Assembly: GCF_021088345.1 (NCBI RefSeq)
Contig: NZ_CP088156.1
Location: 1,488,001-1,552,000 of the forward strand
Source of the DNA: Bradyrhizobium ontarionense
Lineage (GTDB): Bacteria; Pseudomonadota; Alphaproteobacteria; Rhizobiales; Xanthobacteraceae
Length of the DNA stretch: 64,000 bases
Direction: 5' to 3'
Both the position numbers and the translations under genes were made by a program. How positions within the stretch are numbered: position 1 is the stretch's first letter; each line of letters opens with the position of its first letter. The notes under the pieces were generated by a model. It worked only from the letters and a program-made list of their open reading frames with translations. It searched no databases and was not told the origin of the DNA. Positions 55,429 to 64,000 of this stretch are shown here, piece by piece.

Positions 55429-56202
55429 TCAACGCATCATCCCGAAGCCCGGACCGAACTTGTAGTTCAGCTTCACGAGCCCGATGTCGACATTCTGGTT
55501 GATGCGATGGGTCATCGCGGGCGCGCCCGCGGCGGCAACGAAGTTCAGGTTCTTGTTGCCGAGGAAGATGTGGTCGTATTCGACGCCGACCGACCAGTTC
55601 GGTGCAAAGCCGTATTCGATACCCGCGCCGACCGTCGCGCCCCAACGCGTCGTGTTGGCCCGGTCGAGCATCACGTTGGTGTTGGTGTTGAAGGTGTCAT
55701 AGCGATCGCCGACGACCGCAGCACCGCCCTTGACGTAGCCTAGAATGTTGTCGAAGGCGTACCCGACCTGGCCGGTGAACAGACCAAAGCCGTTGGTTTG
55801 CGAGCGATCGCTGACATTGGGAAGAATCAGGTTGCGATTCGTGCCCTTGAAGTTCGCCCAGTCGCCCTGCGCCTCGACGCCGAACACCCAGTTCGCCATC
55901 TGATAGCGATAGCCGACCTGGCCACCGACCGCAGCACCACCGCCGCCGGAGCATCCCTCGCGGTTCGCCGCCGGGTTCACCGCCACCCCGGCGTTCGAAA
56001 TCAGGTTCCAGCAGTCCCGGCTGGATCCCCCGCCGGCGTTGAAGCCGACATAGAAGCCGCTCCAATCATACACCGTGGCCATGACCGCCGGCGGAGCCTT
56101 GGTGTAGGGACCCTTCTTCATTGGAAGATCAGCCGCGAAAGCAGACGTCGCGACGGCCATTGCGCCGAGCCCCACCGTTGCGCCGACAAGCGTTTTCATC
56201 AT
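55429..56202 (-). CDS. outer-membrane beta-barrel protein (Omp25/Omp31-like), paralogue
   Basis: 257 residues, starting MMKTLVGATVGLGAMAVATS with a signal peptide cut after AFAA. Same barrel phrases as the gene at 53985: YDWSGFYVGFNAGGGSS, GGQVGYRYQMANWVFGVEAQ, LFTGQVGYAFDNILGYVKGG, GAGIEYGFAPNWSVGVEYDH. It has an added Cys pair in the first loop (SRDCWN and REGCSGG), absent from its paralogue. ATG 56202 or 56199. Confidence 0.92.
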   Translation of the reverse strand: MMKTLVGATVGLGAMAVATSAFAADLPMKKGPYTKAPPAVMATVYDWSGFYVGFNAGGGSSRDCWNLISNAGVAVNPAANREGCSGGGGAAVGGQVGYRYQMANWVFGVEAQGDWANFKGTNRNLILPNVSDRSQTNGFGLFTGQVGYAFDNILGYVKGGAAVVGDRYDTFNTNTNVMLDRANTTRWGATVGAGIEYGFAPNWSVGVEYDHIFLGNKNLNFVAAAGAPAMTHRINQNVDIGLVKLNYKFGPGFGMMR

Positions 56203-56660
56203 CGAACTCCGTAGCTTTTGTCCCAAGGTCCCCAAACCCTCTACTCCGTACGAAAAACATACAGCACGACGACGTGCTCATGCCCCACACGCCGCCGACG
56301 TCAACTCACTAGGTAGATTAGAAAGGTTCTTTCCGGCTTTTATGCGATTGTGCGCAAATACCTATTTTTGCAGGGTTTGGCTGCGATATGAACAAACAAC
56401 TAATAAGATATGTGGAAGAGTCGTGACCAACGTCCGTTGCGCGCCACAATAGGATGCGGGTTCCGCAACGACGCGTCGGCATTCCGCGTCACGTCAACGT
56501 CGCCTTCAGGTCTCAGTCGTGAATTCTTCAAGGCATCACGGAGCTCCTTGCGAATGCGTAGCATCATCATGCGCAAAACTGACGAATGTATGGTCGCTGC
56601 TCCGCCTGCAATCATTGCTTGCGCAACTCATCGCTCATCTCCACGTGCCGGCGGCGACGC
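56203..56660. other. gene-free region between the barrel gene and the XRE regulator
   Basis: About 460 bases. The part 56310-56420 is AT-rich and should hold the barrel-gene promoter. A 71-codon minus-strand frame at 56400-56615 has protein-like composition but no ribosome-binding site or recognisable domain, so I do not call it a gene. No RNA feature was recognised. Confidence 0.4.
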
Positions 56661-57431
56661 TCACGTGTAGTAGATCGCCAGCTTCAGCGCAGGATCATCG
56701 TTGGCTTGGAACGTCGCGTATTTCAGCGTCAAACGTCCCTTTTTCGGATGATCGAGCAGCTTCTCGCCAGCAGCGAGGCCGGCGATGTCGTGGACCGCCC
56801 ACCATTGCCGAAACTCGCGGCTGCCACGCCGCAGCCGCGCGAGCAGATCAACAAAGGCGGGATCACCGGCCCAGAGATCATGCGTCACGCGGAACTGCGC
56901 GACCATGCGCCTGGCCTGCTCCTTCCATTGCGGGCCGAACAGCTGGCGCGCACCTGGCGTGCACAGCGCAAGCAGCAAGGTGTTGCGCTCATCATCGGCA
57001 AGGCGTGAGAAGCCGAAGATCTCGTCTGCGGCTGCGTTCCATGCCAGCACATCCCATCTCCGCCCCGTGATGTAGGCGGGCTGGTTCAGACTCTGCACCA
57101 GGTCGCGTAGTCCAATCGGGACCTGCTCGCGCACGAATGGCTTGCGCGCAGGATCACGCGCCAATGCCTTGAGATGCGCATGCTCGGTCTTGCTGAGGCG
57201 CAAGGCGCGCGCCAACGCGTCGATGGTCGACGACGACGGCTTCACGGTGCGGCCCTGCTCGAGGCGGATGTACCAGTCGACCCCGATGCCGGCGAGCTCG
57301 GCCACTTCCTCGCGGCGCAGCCCGGCCGTCCGGCGCCGCCGCCCGGCCGCGAGCCCGACCGCTTCCGGCGTGAGCTTCTCTCGCCGGGAGCGCAGGAAGT
57401 TTCCGAACTCGGCGTGCCTCGGATCAGTCAT
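56661..57431 (-). CDS. XRE-family regulator with MmyB-type ligand-binding domain
   Basis: 256 residues. N-terminal helix-turn-helix (GLRREEVAELAGIGVDWYIR, LEQGRTVKPSSSTIDALARA), then the MmyB-like ligand-binding domain (VLAWNAAADEIFGFSRLADD, WAGDPAFVDLLARLRRGSRE, FRQWWAVHDIAGLAAGEKLL, HPKKGRLTLKYATFQANDD), a PAS-like pocket proposed to bind a lipid or small molecule. Divergent from a neighbouring oxidoreductase gene; regulators of this group usually act on such a neighbour, but here the neighbour is frameshifted. Confidence 0.9.
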   Translation of the reverse strand: MTDPRHAEFGNFLRSRREKLTPEAVGLAAGRRRRTAGLRREEVAELAGIGVDWYIRLEQGRTVKPSSSTIDALARALRLSKTEHAHLKALARDPARKPFVREQVPIGLRDLVQSLNQPAYITGRRWDVLAWNAAADEIFGFSRLADDERNTLLLALCTPGARQLFGPQWKEQARRMVAQFRVTHDLWAGDPAFVDLLARLRRGSREFRQWWAVHDIAGLAAGEKLLDHPKKGRLTLKYATFQANDDPALKLAIYYT

Positions 57432-57573
57432 GTCTTGGATCCGTCATGGTTCGTTCCTGATGATTTCCCGGATCAGACGCTGGGCCCACTCAATCCTAGG
57501 ATAATACCAGGCCTTCCCGGACGCAGCATAGACCGGCAGGCTGGGCGACCGCGATCCCGGATGGAGGAAGATC

Positions 57574-58652
57574 ATGAAAGCCGCCGTGCTGAAACGTTTT
57601 GGATCAGCGCTCGAGACGGAGCAGGTCGCAGATCCGGTGATCGGCACCGGAGAGGTCATCGTCGATATCGCAGCGGCCGGCGTGCTGTCCTACGCCAACG
57701 AGGTTTTCAGCGGTGAACGAAAGTACATGCTCGAGCTGCCCGTCATCCCCGGACCGGGCGGCATCGGCCGGGTCAGCGCGATCGGTCCGGATGCCACGCA
57801 TCTCGCGATCGGCGACTGGGTGTTCTGCGATCCGATCGTGCGCTCACGGGATAGCGATCTCTCCCCGGATATCACGCTGCAGGGCTGGAGCGCGCGCGGG
57901 CCTGGCGGGCTGAAGCTGCAGCAGCATTTCCGGGACGGCGCGTTCGCCCAGCGCATGCGTGTGCCGACCGAAAACGCCAAGCCGATCGGCCTCATCGACG
58001 AACGCGACGCACCCCGGTGGTGTGCACTCGGCACGTTGCTGGTGCCCTATGGCGGCTTTCTCGCGGCAAATCTGCAGGCGGGCGAGACCGTGCTGATCAG
58101 CGCGCCACCGGCAGGTTTGGCGGCGCGGCGGTCGCGGTGGCCCTCGCCATGGGTGCGGCAGCGGTCGTCGCACCCGGCCGCAACGAGGCCATGCTGGCCG
58201 AACTCCGCGCCAGATTCGGACCTCGCGTGCACCCGGTCAGGCTTTCGGGCAACGAGACTGAGGATCGCGAGCGTATGATCAGCGCATCGCCGGCCCCGAT
58301 CGACTGCGTCTTCGACATCATGCCGCCGTCGGTCGCGACCAACGTGGTTCGGGCGGCCTTGATGACCGTCCGGCCCTACGGGCGCGTGGTGTTGATGGGC
58401 GGGGTCGGGATGCTGGGCGGCGCCGGGCTCGAGCTGCCCTATCCCTGGATCATGCGCAACTGCATCACCATCCACGGCGTCTGGATGTGTCCGCCCAATG
58501 CAGCGACGAAACTCGTAGGGTTGATCAAGGCCGGACTGCTGGATCTCGGGCAGTTCGAGCCGACCTGCTTCGATCTGGACCACATCAACGACGCGGTGGC
58601 GCATGCTGCCACGCATGGCCGGCCGTTCAAGATAACGGTGATCAGGCCCTGA
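57574..58652 (+). pseudogene. MDR-family alcohol dehydrogenase/quinone oxidoreductase, frameshifted
   Basis: The first half (KAAVLKRFGSALETEQVADP to GETVLISAPPAG) reads from ATG 57574 behind a GGAGG site; the second half (GRFGGAAVAVALAMGAAAVV to HGRPFKITVIRP) reads in another frame and ends at 58652. The break is in agcgcgccaccggcagg at about 58099-58115, inside the nucleotide-binding motif; restoring one base (for example agc gcg gcc acc ggc agg) gives ISAATGRFGG and joins both halves into a normal roughly 360-residue protein. The usual zinc-ligand Cys near residue 37 is absent (AAGVLSYANEVF), so it belonged to the zinc-free type. One frame error only: recent loss or a sequencing error. Confidence 0.85.
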
Positions 58653-58662
58653 ACGTCCGGGC

Positions 58663-59364
58663 TCAGTCCAGCTCGACGACCTTGCCGCCGACAATCGAGA
58701 CCCGCCGGTCCATGCGGCCGGCCAGCTCCATATTGTGGGTCGCGATCAGCATCGCCACCCGCGTCGCCTTGACGAGCTGCATCAGGGCGTGAAAAACGTG
58801 ATCGGCGGTCCCAGGATCGAGATTGCCGGTCGGCTCGTCCGCCAGTAGCGCACGCGGGGCGTTGGCGACGGCACGCGCGATCGCAACGCGCTGCTGCTCG
58901 CCGCCGGAGAGCTCGGCCGGCCGGTGCTTGATGCGCTCGCCGAGGCCGAGATAGGCCAGGATCTCGGTCGCCCGCTTCACCGTCTCCGAACGCTTCAAGC
59001 CTCGGATCATCTGCGGCAGCATCACGTTCTCCAGCGCCGTGAATTCCGGCAGCAGCCGATGCGACTGGTACACGAAGCCGATGTCGGTGCGGCGCATCTG
59101 GGTGCGCTCGATGTCGGTCAGCTGCGAGGTCGGCACGCCCCCGACATAGACCTCGCCCTCGTCCGGGCTCTCCAGGAGACCTGCGATGTGGAGCAAGGTC
59201 GACTTGCCCGAGCCCGACGGCGCCACCAAGGCCACCGACTGCCCGGCCCACAGCGCGAGCTTGGCGCCGTCCAGGATGGTCAGCTGCTGCTCGCCCTGCA
59301 TGTACCGTCGCTTGATCTCGTGGAGATAAACGACCGGTACATCCTCCGCCCCCTGCTCGTCCAT
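58663..59364 (-). CDS. lolD: lipoprotein-releasing ABC transporter ATPase LolD
   Basis: Energises release of lipoproteins from the inner membrane. 233 residues with Walker [17 protein letters not shown] loop [18 protein letters not shown], signature [17 protein letters not shown], Walker [14 protein letters not shown] and switch His in IATHNMEL. Starts 7 bases after lolC, so it is one operon with it. Confidence 0.95.
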   Translation of the reverse strand: MDEQGAEDVPVVYLHEIKRRYMQGEQQLTILDGAKLALWAGQSVALVAPSGSGKSTLLHIAGLLESPDEGEVYVGGVPTSQLTDIERTQMRRTDIGFVYQSHRLLPEFTALENVMLPQMIRGLKRSETVKRATEILAYLGLGERIKHRPAELSGGEQQRVAIARAVANAPRALLADEPTGNLDPGTADHVFHALMQLVKATRVAMLIATHNMELAGRMDRRVSIVGGKVVELD

Positions 59365-59371
59365 CAGCGCC

Positions 59372-60652
59372 TCACTCGTAGCGAAGCGCTTCGACCGGGT
59401 CTAATCGGGCGGCGCGCCAGGAGGGGTAGAGCGTAGCCAGAAAAGACAGGGTCAGAGCCATGATGACGACCGCGCTCGTCTCACCGGCATCGATCTCGGC
59501 CGGCAGCTTCGACAGAAAATAGAGCGTCGGATCGAACAGCTCCGTGTTGGTCAACCACGACAGGAACAGCCTGATGGTCTCGATATTCATGCAGATCAGC
59601 AATCCGACGACGAACCCGGTGAGGGTGCCGACCACGCCGATCGAGGCGCCGGTGATCAGGAAGATCCGCATGATCGCGCCCTGCGACGCGCCCATCGTTC
59701 TGAGCACGGCGATGTCCTGGCCCTTGTCCTTGACCAGCATGATCAGCCCCGAGACGATGTTGAGCGCCGCGACCAGCACGATCAGGGTCAGGATCAGGAA
59801 CATCACGTTGCGCTCGACCTGCAGCGCGTTGAAGAAGGTCGAGTTGCGCTGGCGCCAGTCGACCAGGAAGATCGGACGTCCCGCCGCCTCCGTGACCGTC
59901 TTGCGGAACTGCTCCACCTTGTCGGGATTGCTGGTGAAGATCTCGATCGCGGTGACGTCGTTGTTGCGGTTGAAATAGGCCTGGGCTTCGGCGAGCGGCA
60001 TGAACACGAAGCTGGAGTCGTATTCCGACATGCCGATCTCGAACACCGCCGCGACCTTGTAGGGCTTGATGCGCGGCGTCGTGCCCATCGGAGTCACCGC
60101 CCCCTTGGGCGCGACCAGCGTGATGCTGTCGCCGGCGTGCAGCGACAAGAGATCCGCGAGCCGGCGGCCGATGGCGACGCCCTGCCCATCGTCGAACCCT
60201 TCGAGCGAGCCCTGCTTGATGTTCCTGGCGATCGACGTCAGGTTCGTCAGGTCCTGCGAGCGGATGCCGCGGATGAATACGCCCGAGGCGTTGAAAGGTG
60301 ACGAGCCGAGGCCCTGGCCATCGACCACGGGAGCGGCGAGCCGGATACCCTGCACCTGGGCGATCCGGTCGGAGACGTCCTTCCAATCGGTCAACGGCGA
60401 TTCCAACGGCTGCACCAGCAGGTGGCCGTTGAGACCGAGGATCTTGTCGAGCAGCTCCTTGCGGAAGCCGTTCATGACGGCCATCACGATGATCAGCGTG
60501 GCGACACCCAGCATGATGCCGAGGAAGGAGAATCCGGCGATGACAGAGATGAAGCCCTCGCGGCGGCGGGCGCGCAAATAGCGTCCCGACAGCATCCACT
60601 CGAAGGGGGCGAAAGGCACGGTCTGCAGGGGTTCGGTCATGGTTTCATCCAT
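59372..60652 (-). CDS. lolC: lipoprotein-releasing ABC transporter membrane subunit (LolC/E type)
   Basis: 426 residues: N-terminal helix ([20 protein letters not shown]), a periplasmic MacB-like domain of about 200 residues ([40 protein letters not shown]), then three helices with the FtsX-type core ([20 protein letters not shown]) and the closing [18 protein letters not shown]. Alphaproteobacteria usually have one LolC/E-like (LolF) subunit acting as a homodimer. Start ATG 60652, with MTEP at 60640 possible. Confidence 0.94.
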   Translation of the reverse strand: MDETMTEPLQTVPFAPFEWMLSGRYLRARRREGFISVIAGFSFLGIMLGVATLIIVMAVMNGFRKELLDKILGLNGHLLVQPLESPLTDWKDVSDRIAQVQGIRLAAPVVDGQGLGSSPFNASGVFIRGIRSQDLTNLTSIARNIKQGSLEGFDDGQGVAIGRRLADLLSLHAGDSITLVAPKGAVTPMGTTPRIKPYKVAAVFEIGMSEYDSSFVFMPLAEAQAYFNRNNDVTAIEIFTSNPDKVEQFRKTVTEAAGRPIFLVDWRQRNSTFFNALQVERNVMFLILTLIVLVAALNIVSGLIMLVKDKGQDIAVLRTMGASQGAIMRIFLITGASIGVVGTLTGFVVGLLICMNIETIRLFLSWLTNTELFDPTLYFLSKLPAEIDAGETSAVVIMALTLSFLATLYPSWRAARLDPVEALRYE

Positions 60653-60746
60653 TGCGCGATAATCCCATGATTCGGGCCGATTGTGGCCGGATTGGCCTCG
60701 AGGGGCAGGCAGCCCCGGTGGATAATCCGAGGATCGAACGCGTGTC

Positions 60747-62081
60747 TCAGCCCGCGCGTGGTCCGGCGCCAAGCTGGGCGACGACGTCGGCCGGCGACAT
60801 CATCTGCCGCGCGCCGTCGCTGCGGGTCTTCACCTCGACCTTGCCCTCGGCAAGGCTCTTGGGACCGACCATGATCTGCCAGGGGATGCCGATGAGGTCG
60901 GCCGTGGCAAACTTCGCGCCGGCGCGCTGCTCGGTGTCGTCGTAGAGCACATCCACGCCCTTCGCCAGGAGATCACGATACAGCTGCTCGCAGGCGGCAT
61001 CCGTATCCGGGCCGCCCTGCTTCAGGTTGAGGATCACGGCCCGGAACGGCGCCACCTCCTCCGGCCATTTGATGCCGGCGTCGTCATGGCAGGCCTCGAT
61101 GATGGCGCCGGCCAGCCGTGAGACGCCGACGCCGTAGGAGCCGCCATGGACGGTGACTTCGGCCCCATCGGGTCCGGCGACGAGCGCCTTCATCGGCTCG
61201 GAATACTTCGTTCCGAAATAGAAGATCTGGCCGACCTCGATGCCGCGAGTGTGAACGCGACGGTCCGCCGGCACCTCGGCCTCGAAGCGGGCCGCATCGT
61301 GGACGTCCTCGGTCGCGGCGTAGAGTGAGGTCCACTCCTTGATGATCGGCGTCAGGTCGCCGTCATAGTCGACGGACGCCTGAGGGATCGGCAGGTCGAG
61401 GACATCGCGGTCGCAATAGACCCCGGACTCGCCGGTCTCGGCGAGCACGATGAACTCATGGCTGAGATCGCCGCCGATCGGACCGGTCTCGGCCCGCATC
61501 GGGATGCCCTTCAGCCCCATCCGCGCGAAGGTGCGCAAATAGGCCACGAACATCTTGTTGTAGGCGCGCCGCGCACCGGCCTCGTCGAGATCGAACGAAT
61601 AGGCGTCCTTCATCAGGAATTCGCGGCCGCGCATCACGCCGAAGCGCGGACGCTGCTCGTCGCGGAATTTCCATTGGATATGATAGAGATTGAGCGGCAG
61701 GTTGCGGTAGGACTTCACGTAGGCACGGAAGATTTCCGTGATCATTTCCTCGTTGGTGGGCCCATACAGCAGCTCGCGCTTGTGGCGATCGCTGATACGC
61801 AGCATCTCCGGGCCATAGGCGTCGTAGCGCCCGCTCTCGCGCCAGAGGTCGGCAAGCTGCAGGGTCGGCATCAACAGTTCCAGCGCACCGGCGCGGTTCT
61901 GCTCCTCGCGCACGATCTGCTCGATCTTCTTCAGAACCTTGAAGCCCAGCGGCAGCCACGCATAGATGCCGGCCGCCTCCTGCCGCAGCATGCCGGCACG
62001 CAGCATCAACCGGTGCGAGACGATCTCGGCTTCCTTCGGATTTTCTTTCAGGATGGGCAGGAAAAACCGCGTCAGACGCAT
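60747..62081 (-). CDS. proS: prolyl-tRNA synthetase, short form without the editing insert
   Basis: 444 residues, class II. Motif 1 region [40 protein letters not shown], motif 2 [20 protein letters not shown], motif 3 [15 protein letters not shown], then the anticodon-binding domain. There is no roughly 180-residue INS editing domain between motifs 2 and 3, as is usual in alphaproteobacteria, so a separate YbaK/ProXp-type editor should exist elsewhere. ATG 62081 ([19 protein letters not shown]). Confidence 0.96.
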   Translation of the reverse strand: MRLTRFFLPILKENPKEAEIVSHRLMLRAGMLRQEAAGIYAWLPLGFKVLKKIEQIVREEQNRAGALELLMPTLQLADLWRESGRYDAYGPEMLRISDRHKRELLYGPTNEEMITEIFRAYVKSYRNLPLNLYHIQWKFRDEQRPRFGVMRGREFLMKDAYSFDLDEAGARRAYNKMFVAYLRTFARMGLKGIPMRAETGPIGGDLSHEFIVLAETGESGVYCDRDVLDLPIPQASVDYDGDLTPIIKEWTSLYAATEDVHDAARFEAEVPADRRVHTRGIEVGQIFYFGTKYSEPMKALVAGPDGAEVTVHGGSYGVGVSRLAGAIIEACHDDAGIKWPEEVAPFRAVILNLKQGGPDTDAACEQLYRDLLAKGVDVLYDDTEQRAGAKFATADLIGIPWQIMVGPKSLAEGKVEVKTRSDGARQMMSPADVVAQLGAGPRAG

Positions 62082-62271
62082 GGGAGAGGCCTTCGAGATT
62101 CGGTTCGGGCTGGCGCAGTCAAACCGGATCGGGCGGCAAAACACAAGGCTGACGTTGAAAAAAGGCGGCTAAGCCACCGGATTGTCGATGATTTTACTGG
62201 TTTGGCTGAAGCGCAGGTTCAACGCAGGCCGGCGGCCCGATCGCCACTCCATCGCGAACGTTCCGTGGGCC

Positions 62272-63840
62272 TCAACGCGGCCTGAGGTCGAATTCATCCT
62301 CCAGGCTGATCTGGTCGAAATCGCTCACCAGAGCGTCGATCCGGAGGTGCCAACGCCCGGGCAACAGCATCGGCACGTCGCCAACGTGCCAATCGCCGTC
62401 GGCACCGAGAACGGCCTTGCGCTCGAGCGGCCCGATGCCGCCCTCGCGCATCTCCAACGTCAGCGTCGCTTCCTTCGCCTGCAGCCGCGTGCCATCCGCG
62501 TTCATCAATTGGAGCAGGAAGCTGTCGGGACCGACGCGCCCCGGAGAGACCAGCACCTGAAACATGGCACGGTCGCCATGGATGTGAACACCAAGCGGCG
62601 TGTCCGGCACTAGGCTGCGCGGCGGCGGCGTAAAACGCCAGCCGGCCACGACCCCGAGAATGACCGCGCCGAGCATACATTCGAGCAGGATGGAGCGGCC
62701 GAGCGCGCGCGACTGCGGATCGGCCGCGAAGGCGGCCACGAACCGATAGCGGTTGAGCGCCGCAAGACACAGCAGCAGGATCACGAGGGCGAGCTTCGCC
62801 GACAGCACCAGCCCATAGCTGGTCTCGACGAGGGCGCGGAACGAACTGAGCTCGAGGATGGCAAGCCCAGTTCCGCTCAACGCAAGCAGCCCGACAACCG
62901 GCACCGCGACGGCGGAAAACCGGTTCAGCGCCGACGCCGCGTTTTCATCCGATGTGCAGACGAGAGCGGCGAGCGGACCCAGCGCACCGAGCCAGAACGC
63001 CACGGCCGTACCATGAACGACGAGCGCCGCCCGGCTCAACACGACGGGCGGCGCGGTCGCGGCATGGCCGCTGAGCACGAGGGCAACGCCGACCCCGGCC
63101 AGCGCCAACGCGGCGAGCATTATGCGCCAGGCCCCGCCGGCCCGCATGGCGCCGACGGCCGCGAGCATGGCCGCGACGGAGACCAGCACCGTGCGCATCA
63201 AGGTGGTCGCCGCCCCGGCGATCCAGGGCTCCGGCGTGGCGAGGCTCGCGAGCGGCAGATCCTGCAGGTCCAGGCCCTGCAAGCCGATGGAAGGACCCGC
63301 CGCTGCCAGCCCGACGCCAAGTGCCGAGAACACGATGCCATGCGCCGATGGCACCGGTCCAACCCAGGTCAGGAAGAACGCTCCCCCGACGCCGAAAAAC
63401 AGCCCCACATACACGCCCAACCGGGCCAGCCAGATCAGTCCGTCACGCCATCGATCGCGCGTGACCGACGCTGCAGTCCTGCTCGGCGCGCCCACGGCAA
63501 AGGTGACAGCGCCCGCGACGGGATGGCCATCCGCGGAGATCACCCGATAACTGACGAGCTGGCTGCCCCGCGGCAGATCGGAGGGCAGCCTCATGACCAC
63601 CGTCGCCTCGGCCGCATCGACGCGAACATCGTCGCGCTTGCGGCCCAGCGCGTCGACCAGGGTGAGCGCGCCAATCCCGACCGCCTCGTTGAAGCGCAAT
63701 GTGACCGCCGGTGGGACGGCAGCGAGAACGCTGCCATCGGCAGGCTCTGCCGACAGCAGGACGGCGTGCGCAACAGCGCTGGCCGTGAAGGCCACGACCA
63801 GAGCCAGGGCGAAGAAAAGAGCGGAGAGGCTGCGCCTCAC
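62272..63840 (-). CDS. CopC-CopD fusion, copper-handling membrane protein
   Basis: 522 residues. Signal peptide, then a CopC domain whose first residue after cleavage is the copper-ligand His (HAVLLSAEPADGSVLAAVPP; second His in SADGHPVAGAVTF). CopD membrane domain follows with about eight helices (WLARLGVYVGLFFGVGGAFF, VVLSRAALVVHGTAVAFWLG, LVLSAKLALVILLLCLAALN), and a C-terminal beta domain of about 110 residues (YtkA-like: GVHIHGDRAMFQVLVSPGRV). The start is GTG 63840, coupled by a GTGA overlap to the tiny ORF upstream. With the TonB receptor behind it this looks like copper uptake or delivery. Confidence 0.88.
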   Translation of the reverse strand: MRRSLSALFFALALVVAFTASAVAHAVLLSAEPADGSVLAAVPPAVTLRFNEAVGIGALTLVDALGRKRDDVRVDAAEATVVMRLPSDLPRGSQLVSYRVISADGHPVAGAVTFAVGAPSRTAASVTRDRWRDGLIWLARLGVYVGLFFGVGGAFFLTWVGPVPSAHGIVFSALGVGLAAAGPSIGLQGLDLQDLPLASLATPEPWIAGAATTLMRTVLVSVAAMLAAVGAMRAGGAWRIMLAALALAGVGVALVLSGHAATAPPVVLSRAALVVHGTAVAFWLGALGPLAALVCTSDENAASALNRFSAVAVPVVGLLALSGTGLAILELSSFRALVETSYGLVLSAKLALVILLLCLAALNRYRFVAAFAADPQSRALGRSILLECMLGAVILGVVAGWRFTPPPRSLVPDTPLGVHIHGDRAMFQVLVSPGRVGPDSFLLQLMNADGTRLQAKEATLTLEMREGGIGPLERKAVLGADGDWHVGDVPMLLPGRWHLRIDALVSDFDQISLEDEFDLRPR

Positions 63841-63893
63841 GACACCGGCAGTCCGAGCACCGGCAATCTGCCGGTCTCAACTTGAATGCTCAT
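63837..63893 (-). CDS. 18-residue coupled leader-type ORF before the CopC-CopD gene
   Basis: ATG 63893 to TGA 63837-63839. Starts 9 bases after the TonB-receptor stop behind a GAGGTG site; the peptide is MSIQVETGRLPVLGLPVS; its TGA overlaps the GTG start of the CopC-CopD gene (GTGA). It may be only a coupling device that brings ribosomes to the weak GTG start. It has no Cys, His or Met-rich metal motif, so I do not infer copper sensing. Confidence 0.45.
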   Translation of the reverse strand: MSIQVETGRLPVLGLPVS

Positions 63894-63902
63894 CGTCACA
63901 CC

Positions 63903-64000
63903 TCAGAACGTATATTTGGCGGCGAGCACGTAGGTCCGCCCCGGGAAGGGATGGAACAGCGTGTACTGCTCGTTGAAGACGTTATCGATGCCGAAATCGA
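63903..64000 (-). CDS. TonB-dependent outer-membrane receptor, C-terminal end (partial)
   Basis: The last 31 residues, entering from the right edge: DFGIDNVFNEQYTLFHPFPG then RTYVLAAKYTF. The GIDNVFNxxY and the PGRTY...aromatic-F ending are the signature of the last strands of TonB-dependent receptors. Next to the CopC-CopD fusion, a copper-compound receptor (OprC/NosA-like) is a fair guess. Confidence 0.85.
   Translation of the reverse strand, partial: DFGIDNVFNEQYTLFHPFPGRTYVLAAKYTF

Noticed and set aside
56400..56615. 71-codon minus-strand ORF
   Set aside because: Protein-like composition but no ribosome-binding site or known family; kept only as a remark in the intergenic entry.

Overview
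The window reads as a piece of chromosome from a GC-rich alphaproteobacterium of the Bradyrhizobium/Nitrobacteraceae type. Four things point there: the gene order trpD-trpC-moaC ... moeA-lexA-comEC ... gltX-gltA-lpxB-lpxI-lpxA-fabZ-lpxD-bamA-rseP-dxr-cdsA-uppS-frr-pyrH-tsf-rpsB ... dnaE ... lolD-lolC-proS; LexA boxes of the alphaproteobacterial GAAC-N7-GAAC type; a DUF3551-type secreted protein and Omp31-like barrels; and dispersed repeats of a kind I remember from Bradyrhizobium genomes. No rRNA, tRNA, CRISPR array, insertion sequence or phage was seen.

Layout. 0-2.9 kb: end of ppiD, then trpD, trpC and moaC. 2.9-17.8 kb: a 15 kb accessory block that separates moaC from moeA. It holds a GGDEF-EAL protein, a CtpA protease, an FMN alpha-hydroxy-acid oxidase, a HAD phosphatase, a repeat-rich gene-free stretch, a membrane/beta-propeller protein with a decayed partial copy behind it, an acetyltransferase-like protein, and a LysR/hydrolase/metallo-hydrolase cassette flanked by a broken copy and an intact copy of the same hydrolase gene. 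17.9-28.2 kb: moeA, lexA (with its own LexA box), comEC, glnS, gltX and gltA (with a strong terminator). 28.3-29.4 kb: a MerR-type DNA-binding domain fused to a P-loop ATPase. 29.4-44.3 kb: a long minus-strand run of essential genes running from rpsB/tsf/pyrH/frr (translation, UMP kinase) through uppS/cdsA/dxr (isoprenoid and phospholipid precursors), rseP and bamA to the lipid A genes lpxD-fabZ-lpxA-lpxI-lpxB. The rpsB leader has a clear promoter and a terminator-like hairpin.

44.5-49.8 kb is a second accessory block on the minus strand: a secreted caspase-fold protein in which both catalytic residues are replaced, a trypsin-like protease, an FHA-domain membrane protein overlapping it by 4 nt, and a small lipoprotein. 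dnaE follows at 50.0-53.5 kb. Directly upstream of dnaE lies an unlisted 32-codon gene for a single-span membrane micropeptide. Its start codon is fixed by an upstream stop, it has a good ribosome-binding site, and its promoter carries two perfect LexA boxes. It looks like an SOS-induced membrane peptide analogous to the Caulobacter division inhibitor SidA, and I regard it as the most interesting item here.

54-64 kb: two paralogous outer-membrane barrel genes around a DUF3551 gene, an XRE/MmyB regulator divergent from a frameshifted oxidoreductase gene, then lolD-lolC and proS, and finally a copper-type operon (TonB receptor, a tiny coupled ORF, CopC-CopD fusion) running off the right edge.
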